From Candidatus Levyibacteriota bacterium (GTDB lineage Bacteria; Patescibacteriota; Microgenomatia; Levybacterales; GWA1-39-11), in the NCBI GenBank assembly GCA_030645455.1, contig JAUSNA010000023.1:1-42871 (forward strand): a stretch of DNA of 42,871 nucleotides, given 5' to 3'. The position numbers and the translations under genes were made by a program. Under the pieces are notes generated by a model. It saw nothing but the letters and a program-made list of their open reading frames with translations. It was not told where the DNA came from and ran no database searches. Of this stretch, positions 35,323 to 42,871 are shown piece after piece (position 1 is the first letter of the stretch; every line of letters begins with the position of its first letter).

Positions 35323-38300
35323 ATGATTGAAAAACTGCCCGTAAAATTTGTAACTTGCAAGAAAATTGCAAAGGATACGTATGAGGTTATATTTGAGTAT
35401 GACCCAAATCTTTTCTCTTTTGCTGCCGGTCAATACGTCAGGGTAACTGTCCCGCGCTTAAAGTATAAAGATCCTAAAGGCTCTAGTCGTGATTTCTCAA
35501 TTGTTTCATCCCCCAATACGAAGGGTAATTTTTCAGTCGCATTCCGTAACACCGGCAGTGGATTTAAAAAAACCTTGATTCAGTTAAAAAAGGGTACGAC
35601 CGTTGAAATTACAGGTCCGCAGGAGATTATTTCATTGAAAAAAACTGAAGGAAAATCGGTAGTTTTTATTGCGGGTGGAATTGGAATCACGCCATTTTTG
35701 AGTATGATACGCTTCGCAACAGAGAAAAAACTACCTCAAAAAATCATTCTTATATATGGAAATAGTGAAAGGGAACGCGCGGCGTATCTTGAGGAATTAA
35801 AAAATCTTGAAAAACAAAACCCCAATTTTAAGATGGAGGTCTTTTTTGCCCACATTACGAAAGATATTATCCAAAAAAGTGTAAAGGACGCAGTTGATAA
35901 ATGTTATTGCCTTGCGGGACCCTCGGCAATGACAGGAAGTGTCGCAAAAGAACTAGCCGACATGGGAGTTAAGGGCAACAAAATATGCATAGAGGAATTT
36001 TCCGGTTATGAGAACAAAGAGGTGGTTTTGGTGGACTCCATAAGAGAAAAGGCAGAAGCAAGACTTGAAGCGTTGCTTGCGGCGCTTGATAAGTCAGCAA
36101 TTGTTAGTATGACTGATGTTAATGGGAATATTACGTATGTGAATAGAATATTTGAGCAGATCTCAAAGTATTCGGAAAAAGAGTTGATCGGTCAAAATCA
36201 TAGAATACTAAAATCCGGATACCATTCGGAAGAGTTCTACAAAGAGATTTGGGATACGATCTCCTCCGGTAAGGTGTGGCACGGACAAATTAAAAATAAG
36301 GCAAAAGACGGGAGTTTTTACTGGGTTGAATCATCAATCAGTCCTACATTTGATGAAAAGGGGGAAATCATTGGTTACGTTGCCATCCGATTTCCGATTA
36401 CAGACCTAAAAAATACTTTCGACAAACTGATGGAATCCGAAATGAGCTTAGATTTAAGGACAAAATTAACTCCGGTTGGGATAATTGAATGGGATAAGGG
36501 TTTTAATGTGACACTGTGGAATCCTGCAGCCGAAAAGATTTTCGGATACGCAAATAGTGAAGCTATGGGCAGGCATGCAAATTTTATAATACCCAAAGAG
36601 GTAAGACCTCATGTTGATGAGATATGGACCCAGTTGCTTTCGGGAAAAGTTACTTTGTCAACCAACGAGAACATTACAAAAGATGGACGTACGATTATTT
36701 GTGAGTGGCACAATGCGCCGCTAACTACGCAAGAGGGGAAAGTATTTGGTGTCGTTTCGATGATATTGGATGTTACCACTCGCATTGAGACCGAAAGAAA
36801 ATTGGCGGAAAGAGAACAACTATTGAATGACGCCCAAAAACTTGCGGGTCTTGGGATATATAAGACTTATTTTACTAAAGACCGTTGGGAAAGCTCCGAA
36901 ATTCTTAACCAAATCTTTGGGATAGATAAGAATTTTGTGCGCAGTGTAGAAGGATGGGCTACAATCATTCATCCCGATGACAGAAAAATGATGACTGATT
37001 ATCTGACAAATGATGTCATTGGTAAAAAGCATGATTTTGACAAAGAATATAGGATTGTACAAAAAAACAGCGGTCAAGAAAGGTGGGTTCATGGATTGGG
37101 TAAGATGACATTTGATAAGAAAAATAGGCCTCTTACAATGATTGGGACTATTCAGGATATTACCCAGCGTAAAAATATTGAGGAAGGATCAGTTTTGCAG
37201 GCTACGGCACTGCAGGCATCGGCAGATGCTATCGTTATTACGGACAAAAAAGGGACAATAGAGTGGATCAATAATGCTTTTACCAAGCTCACGGGTTACG
37301 ATTCAAGTGAGGCTATCGGGCATAATATGAGCATTATTAAATCAGGTTTGCAGAAAGATGCTTACTACAAAAAATTCTGGGATGACATTCTTTCCGGAAA
37401 GACTATCCGTAAAGAGGTTATAAATCGCCGAAAAGATGGGAATCTCTACAATGAAGAGGAGACAGTCACTCCTGTAAAAGACGAGAATGGTCAAATTATC
37501 CACTTTATCTCCATAAAACGTGATATTACCGAAAGAAAAAAATCTGAAGATGCACTTCGTGAAAGCGAGGAAAAATTCAGACAATTTACGGAAAATATAA
37601 GTGAAGTATTGTGGATGACTGATCCTGCCAAAAATACGATGCTTTACATAAGTGCTGCTTACGAAAAGATTTGGGGAAGAACTGTTAGTAGTCTTTATAA
37701 GCAACCGAAAAATTGGATTGATGCAATTCATCCTGATGACAGACAAAGAGTTCTTAAAGCAGCCATAGAAAAACAAGTAAAAGGGGAGTACAACGAAGAA
37801 TATAGAATTATTCGTCCCGATGGGAAGCAGCGTATTATTAACGACCGAGCCTTTCCTATAAAAAATAAAGAAGGAAGAGTTTATAGAGTCGTTGGTATTG
37901 CGCAAGACATTACGGAGAAAAAAGAAATAGAGCGTGAGATTTATGATAGTGAAGAGCGGTTCCGGCTTGCCTCAAAAGCAATTAATAATATCATTTGGGA
38001 CTGGGATCTTGTGCAGGACACGATACTATGGAGTGAGGGAATTAATATCCTTTTTGATTATAAAATTGAGAATCTTGCGACCCCATATGAGTGGTGGGTT
38101 GACAATATTCATCCTGAAGACAGGGCGCGCATTAGAAAAAGTATAACGGGTGTTGTCGAAGGGGACGGGGATTATTGGAGAGATGAATATAGATTTGTTA
38201 CCGGAAATGGAACGTATGCTTATATTGAAGATCACGGGTATGTAATGAGGGATAAAAAAAGAAAAGCGTATCGCATGATTGGGGCGATGAGTGATTTGAC

Positions 38301-38826
38301 AGAAAAAAAGGTCGAAGAGGAAAAGATTAGAACAAATGACGAAAGGTTTTATAAGCTTCTTGAGAACAGCCAGGATGTAATTCTTATAAGTGATCCAAAG
38401 GGTGGGGTCAGTTATGTTAGTCCTTCTGTCAAGCGTGTTTTGGGATTTACCCCTGAAGAATATAAAGGCATAGTCATGAAGCAGGTGCATCAGGATGATC
38501 TTCCTATTGTATACGATGCGGTTAAAAAAGTGATGGACCCTCATTCAAAAGGACCAGTTACGTCAGTCTTTCGGGTAAAAAATAAAAAAGGCGAATGGCG
38601 ATGGATTGAAAGCATCGCTATTTACGAAAATGATGAAGTGGTTTCCGGGATAGTTTCAAATTGTCATGATATTACTGAATTAAAAAATAATGAAGAAAAT
38701 GCCGAGGCGCGCGCTTTCGAGCTAGCAAAAACTAATGCTCTTATGGTTGGACGGGAATTGAGGATGATAGAACTTAAAAAAACCATTAAAGAGCTTGAGG
38801 AAAAGCTTATGAAGTACAAAAAATGA
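35323..38826 (+). CDS. FNR-like FAD/NAD(P)-binding oxidoreductase fused to about seven PAS/PAC domains, no kinase
   Basis: GQYVRVTVP..., SSRDFSIVSSP, VVFIAGGIGITPFLSMIRF, YCLAGPSAMTGSV; then repeated PAS/PAC units and C-terminal coil NALMVGRELRMIELKKTIKELEEKL. Confidence 0.88.
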   Translation: MIEKLPVKFVTCKKIAKDTYEVIFEYDPNLFSFAAGQYVRVTVPRLKYKDPKGSSRDFSIVSSPNTKGNFSVAFRNTGSGFKKTLIQLKKGTTVEITGPQEIISLKKTEGKSVVFIAGGIGITPFLSMIRFATEKKLPQKIILIYGNSERERAAYLEELKNLEKQNPNFKMEVFFAHITKDIIQKSVKDAVDKCYCLAGPSAMTGSVAKELADMGVKGNKICIEEFSGYENKEVVLVDSIREKAEARLEALLAALDKSAIVSMTDVNGNITYVNRIFEQISKYSEKELIGQNHRILKSGYHSEEFYKEIWDTISSGKVWHGQIKNKAKDGSFYWVESSISPTFDEKGEIIGYVAIRFPITDLKNTFDKLMESEMSLDLRTKLTPVGIIEWDKGFNVTLWNPAAEKIFGYANSEAMGRHANFIIPKEVRPHVDEIWTQLLSGKVTLSTNENITKDGRTIICEWHNAPLTTQEGKVFGVVSMILDVTTRIETERKLAEREQLLNDAQKLAGLGIYKTYFTKDRWESSEILNQIFGIDKNFVRSVEGWATIIHPDDRKMMTDYLTNDVIGKKHDFDKEYRIVQKNSGQERWVHGLGKMTFDKKNRPLTMIGTIQDITQRKNIEEGSVLQATALQASADAIVITDKKGTIEWINNAFTKLTGYDSSEAIGHNMSIIKSGLQKDAYYKKFWDDILSGKTIRKEVINRRKDGNLYNEEETVTPVKDENGQIIHFISIKRDITERKKSEDALRESEEKFRQFTENISEVLWMTDPAKNTMLYISAAYEKIWGRTVSSLYKQPKNWIDAIHPDDRQRVLKAAIEKQVKGEYNEEYRIIRPDGKQRIINDRAFPIKNKEGRVYRVVGIAQDITEKKEIEREIYDSEERFRLASKAINNIIWDWDLVQDTILWSEGINILFDYKIENLATPYEWWVDNIHPEDRARIRKSITGVVEGDGDYWRDEYRFVTGNGTYAYIEDHGYVMRDKKRKAYRMIGAMSDLTEKKVEEEKIRTNDERFYKLLENSQDVILISDPKGGVSYVSPSVKRVLGFTPEEYKGIVMKQVHQDDLPIVYDAVKKVMDPHSKGPVTSVFRVKNKKGEWRWIESIAIYENDEVVSGIVSNCHDITELKNNEENAEARAFELAKTNALMVGRELRMIELKKTIKELEEKLMKYKK

Positions 38827-41800
38827 GCAATATTTATCCTATAGAGCAAGACAAAAAATTATCAAAACAACTCCTGATTTCCGGTGTTGCTGTTGTTATC
38901 GTTGAAATATTGGCTACCATCTATTCCTTTCTTGGGCTTTTTGAAATAGTGCCGATTACAGTTCCTATTTTTGCCTTGTTGCTTATTATACTTTTATCTG
39001 TAAATTCCATGATGTTTTCTATCGTATGGAAGAAGATGGAGCGGATTGGCGTGCGCACGGCAATTGCTCTTATTATTTGGTTTGGAATGGTTGTGGGGTA
39101 TTGGATTTTTGCTCCTATATACTATTTAATTTCCATGTATTTTGATGCCGCCCAGTTCAAATGGGTAGTTTTTGCTTTTATCTGGGAAGTGCCTGCGGTT
39201 GGAGGAATGTTTATTCTACTTGTTCTCTTTCTGTTCCGTCCTATCTACCGTTTTTTGGCAGGTGAAAAGTCAAAAGAAAGTGTTGCTTATATTTATAAGC
39301 GTCTCAATTTATTTCCGATTTTGGTTGGACTACTTTTAGTCGTAATTGTAACGTTCGGGTACATAATTGGAACCATGCAGCAAAAGTACTTTGCTAACAT
39401 GCCCCCTCTTGAACAATGGAAAAATGTAATAAGCGGCGGAACAACTGCGCTTCTTGTGGGGGTATTTTTGTCACTTTTTATTGATTCATATTTCAATAGG
39501 CTCCGGTTTTATTTGAATAAGAACTATGATGCCAGCACAAAGCATCTCAAAAGATTTAGCACAAAAATTATTATTTCTACCATGGTCATCATCATTGCCG
39601 GTATGAGTATGAGTACGATGATAAGTTTTAAGTCCGCCCAAAATATAGCTCTTAAGATGGCTGTCGAGCAAACAAATGACGACTTGGATAAATTTACCTC
39701 ATCCGAGTGGTTGCTGATGAGTAGGAAGGACAAGGATGAAGAATTACATCACATAAAAAAAGGGCAGAACGGAATTGTATTTATAGCAAGCGAAGAAAAT
39801 TTAAGTAGACTTCCCGTGCTGGATCAAACGAGAGATTATATCAGGAATAATCATTCGGGTGTTGTTGATGATTACCAATTTAACGTAAAGAGAATTATTT
39901 TTAAAGTAAATCCTATTTCCGGTGAGAAGATAGTATCTGTAATTTATGTTATGGATTCATATGACAAGATAAGTGCTGAAGCTATTCTTGCTTTTTTTGG
40001 ATGGCTTTTTATTCTTGTTACGACCGGAATGCTTATTATTTTCTTCAAAAGTGCTATTGCAAAACCTATTATATTAATTCAAAAGAAAATTAGTCAAGAA
40101 TCATCTGACGATTCCCAGAGTCCGGATATTGCGACCGGAGACGAATTTGAAGAGCTTTCTGATGCAATTATTCACTATAAATCACAACTTCAAAAGGCAA
40201 ATGCCAATTTAGAATCCAAAGTTGAGGAGCAGACGGGCGAATTATCAAGACAGATTTTGGAAATTGAAGAGAAAAATTCATTCTTGGAAGATACAAAGCG
40301 CGCCGTAATGAACATATTAGAGGATGCCCAAATAACCGAAGTTGATCTCAAAAAAAATAATGAAGAGTTGGCTAAATTCCAGCTGGCAGCAGAAAACGCA
40401 TATGATCATATCATCATAACTGATCAAATTGGGAAAATTATTTATGCCAACAAAGCTGTAGCAAAAACAACAGGCTACACAAGGGAAGAAGTAGTGGGTA
40501 AAACACCTGCCTTGTGGAGTGGAAAAATGCCAAAAGAATTCTATAAAAAGATGTGGGAGACGATAAAGAACAAGAAGGAAACATTTGCAGGAGAAGTTAA
40601 AAATAGAAGAAAAAGTGGAGAGGAATACACTGCAGAAGTAAGTATTTCTCCAATACTAGATGAAAAAAAAGGTGTGAAGTTTTATATAGGGATTGAAAGA
40701 GACGTTACCAAGGAAAGAGAGCTTACGGAGGAATTAAGGCAAGAAAAAGAAAACGTCGAGAAAAAAGTTGAAGAAAGGACACGTGAGCTGACAGAGGAAA
40801 AAGCCAAGCTTCAGGCTTCAATAAATAGTTTGCCGATAGGTTTTGTCATGACAGATGTAGAGCAAAATGTAATTCTAATGAATGGAATTGCAAAATCCAT
40901 CCTTTGCCCTAATTCAGGTCTCACTATAGGAATTACGCAAAAAAATCACGAGCATAAAGAGTGTGACCTTGATGAGATAGAGTTAAGGTTGAAGGAAAGC
41001 TTTGATATTAAGAGTGCAATTGACAAGGTCATCACAAATGGCAAACCATTTGAAGTAAAAGAGATTCTTCTAGATGATGTCTTTCTGCACGTCTTTATAA
41101 CTCCAATAGTAATTGTAAAAGAGAAGAACCTTTCCGTCATCGGATGTGTTGTATTGGTTGAAAACGTAACGGAGGAAAAAGTCATTGAACGCAGTAAGGA
41201 TGAATTTTTCTCCATCGCCTCACACGAATTGCGTACACCATTGACTTCAATCAGGGGAAATATATCGCTTATCCAGGAGTACTACTCAGAACAAGTGAAA
41301 GATAAGGAATTTAAAGAAATGCTTGAGGATATTCACATTTCAACCGTGCGTCTGATAGATGTTGTTAACGACTTTTTAAATGTTTCGCGCTTAGAGCAGA
41401 AAAGAATGGTCTTTGCAAAAGTTGCATTTGACGTCTCTTTAGCACTTGAGGCTGCGATAAAAGAAACAGAAGGTGTGGCCACTGAAAAAAAGCTTTTTGT
41501 CAAACTTAAAAAGCCCGCAGCAAAAATAGAGGTTATAGGAGACGTAGATAAAGTCAAGGAAGTAGTTATCAATTTGATTGGCAATGCTTTGAAATTTACA
41601 AAAAAGGGCGGAGTGACAATTGAGTTTGGGACTAAAGACGGATTTGTGGAAGTTATGGTTACCGATACCGGGCGTGGAATTGCAAAATCCCAGCAGGGTC
41701 TTCTATTCCATAAATTCACACAAGCTGAGAATAACCCATTAACAAGGGATACAACTCAAGGAACGGGATTGGGGCTATACATTTCAAGAATGATGATTGA

Positions 41801-41918
41801 AGGAATGGGAGGAGAGATGGTGTTGAAATCCTCAGAAGTCTCTCATGGATCCACATTTTCTTTTACCTTACCCCTTGCAACAAAAGGGGAGTCGAAAAAG
41901 AATATGGGGACTAGGTAG
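38823..41918 (+). CDS. Membrane histidine kinase (TM, HAMP-like, PAS, HisKA, HATPase_c)
   Basis: HELRTPLTSIRGN H-box, VINLIGNALKFTKKG N-box, DTGRGIAKSQ, GTGLGLYISR; 4-bp ATGA overlap with the upstream gene. Confidence 0.95.
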   Translation: MSNIYPIEQDKKLSKQLLISGVAVVIVEILATIYSFLGLFEIVPITVPIFALLLIILLSVNSMMFSIVWKKMERIGVRTAIALIIWFGMVVGYWIFAPIYYLISMYFDAAQFKWVVFAFIWEVPAVGGMFILLVLFLFRPIYRFLAGEKSKESVAYIYKRLNLFPILVGLLLVVIVTFGYIIGTMQQKYFANMPPLEQWKNVISGGTTALLVGVFLSLFIDSYFNRLRFYLNKNYDASTKHLKRFSTKIIISTMVIIIAGMSMSTMISFKSAQNIALKMAVEQTNDDLDKFTSSEWLLMSRKDKDEELHHIKKGQNGIVFIASEENLSRLPVLDQTRDYIRNNHSGVVDDYQFNVKRIIFKVNPISGEKIVSVIYVMDSYDKISAEAILAFFGWLFILVTTGMLIIFFKSAIAKPIILIQKKISQESSDDSQSPDIATGDEFEELSDAIIHYKSQLQKANANLESKVEEQTGELSRQILEIEEKNSFLEDTKRAVMNILEDAQITEVDLKKNNEELAKFQLAAENAYDHIIITDQIGKIIYANKAVAKTTGYTREEVVGKTPALWSGKMPKEFYKKMWETIKNKKETFAGEVKNRRKSGEEYTAEVSISPILDEKKGVKFYIGIERDVTKERELTEELRQEKENVEKKVEERTRELTEEKAKLQASINSLPIGFVMTDVEQNVILMNGIAKSILCPNSGLTIGITQKNHEHKECDLDEIELRLKESFDIKSAIDKVITNGKPFEVKEILLDDVFLHVFITPIVIVKEKNLSVIGCVVLVENVTEEKVIERSKDEFFSIASHELRTPLTSIRGNISLIQEYYSEQVKDKEFKEMLEDIHISTVRLIDVVNDFLNVSRLEQKRMVFAKVAFDVSLALEAAIKETEGVATEKKLFVKLKKPAAKIEVIGDVDKVKEVVINLIGNALKFTKKGGVTIEFGTKDGFVEVMVTDTGRGIAKSQQGLLFHKFTQAENNPLTRDTTQGTGLGLYISRMMIEGMGGEMVLKSSEVSHGSTFSFTLPLATKGESKKNMGTR

Positions 41919-42039
41919 TGCTCCTGATTTAGGTGAAAGGTAGTCTTGAAAATTCTAATTTGTTCCAAGTGCATTTCGGTCATAAGACTAATATTTAATA
42001 ATTATTTAATAATTGTGCTCTAATCTAAATATACATTCT

Positions 42040-42708
42040 ATGAAGCTACTTCTAATCGAGGACGATTTTGAAATTGCAATAACTTTAAAAGAAGAATTGG
42101 AAAAAAATTATATTGTCAAAATAAGCGCCACAGGAGAAGATGGGGAGTATCAAGCCGAAATTAACGATTATGACCTCATTTTATTGGATTTGGGATTGCC
42201 TGATAAAGACGGATTAGAAGTATGCAGGAACATTAGGAAAAGTGGAGTTAGAGCGCCAATTCTTGTTTTGACCGGGCAAGCAGATTTAAAAATGAAAGTC
42301 AGTCTTTTGGATGCGGGAGCCGATGACTATCTAACAAAGCCATTTAAGCTGGAAGAATTAATGGCAAGAGTTAGAGCACTTTTGAGAAGACCAAAAGAAA
42401 CGCTACTTTCCAATACACTTTCAACAAGTGATCTAACTCTTGATCTTGATAAGAAAACTGCCAAACGCGAAACTCAGTTAATTGCGCTTCGAAAGAAAGA
42501 GTTTTACCTTTTGGAATATTTAGTACGAAATGCCGGAAATGTTGTAAGCAGGGGTATGATTTTGGATAACGTGTGGGATAACGATTGTGATTCATTAACC
42601 AATATTGTAGATGTTCATATAAATTATTTACGGGATAGAATCGACAAGCCATATGACAAAAAGCTTATAAAAACAGTGCACGGATTAGGATATAAAATCG
42701 AAGCATAA
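42040..42708 (+). CDS. OmpR/PhoB-family response regulator
   Basis: MKLLLIEDDFEIAI, LILLDLGLPDKDGLEVC, DYLTKPFKLEELMARVRALLRR, winged-helix C-terminus; ATG 42040 preferred over TTG 42013. Confidence 0.93.
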   Translation: MKLLLIEDDFEIAITLKEELEKNYIVKISATGEDGEYQAEINDYDLILLDLGLPDKDGLEVCRNIRKSGVRAPILVLTGQADLKMKVSLLDAGADDYLTKPFKLEELMARVRALLRRPKETLLSNTLSTSDLTLDLDKKTAKRETQLIALRKKEFYLLEYLVRNAGNVVSRGMILDNVWDNDCDSLTNIVDVHINYLRDRIDKPYDKKLIKTVHGLGYKIEA

Positions 42709-42741
42709 AATATCATTATGTAAGAAAAGGAGGTGAATACT

Positions 42742-42858
42742 ATGAAAAACATTGCTACACAACTATTAATAAACAAATCATCTAGAAGTGAGAAAGCATT
42801 GCAAAATGTAGTCCTTGCGACAGCTGATTCCATGCTTGCATGGGGAAGCGAAGACTAA
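42742..42858 (+). CDS. 38-aa microprotein candidate downstream of the response regulator
   Basis: SD AAAGGAGGTGA then ATG; MKNIATQLLINKSSRSEKALQNVVLATADSMLAWGSED*. Confidence 0.55.
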   Translation: MKNIATQLLINKSSRSEKALQNVVLATADSMLAWGSED

Positions 42859-42871
42859 TAGATAGTCTGTA

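Overview
The gene content and architecture suggest an AT-rich Candidate Phyla Radiation (Patescibacteria-like) genome; this is inference, since no taxonomic marker was searched. Main contents: (i) a left-edge-truncated minus-strand repeat-rich surface protein whose N-terminus is a MerR/excisionase-type HTH followed by one TM segment; (ii) a long unexplained intergenic region, then uppP, two tRNA-Thr genes, a P-loop NTPase, a TrpR-like protein and a YhhQ-family transporter; (iii) a compact GC-richer island of five small ORFs in two transcription-unit-like blocks; (iv) a minus-strand cluster of three paralogous Ig-like/DUF916-like proteins with C-terminal TM anchors plus two secreted proteins sharing a C-terminal motif, reminiscent of Firmicutes WxL/Csc loci; (v) an HTH + PIN toxin-antitoxin-like pair split by a four-helix-bundle (S23/IVP-like) gene; (vi) giant plus-strand surface proteins, one with an M23 peptidase domain; (vii) a sensory operon: a surface protein ending in a cysteine-less TlpA-like domain, a cache-domain membrane protein, a CHASE4-HAMP protein, an FNR-like oxidoreductase fused to about seven PAS domains, a PAS histidine kinase and an OmpR-type regulator. 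The most interesting signal is a family of degenerate 'stutter' inverted repeats. Three of them tightly flank S23-like ORFs placed between a stop codon and the next start codon, and several others lack such an ORF. They look like intergenic relatives of 23S rRNA intervening sequences. Domain calls were made by eye and need HMM confirmation.
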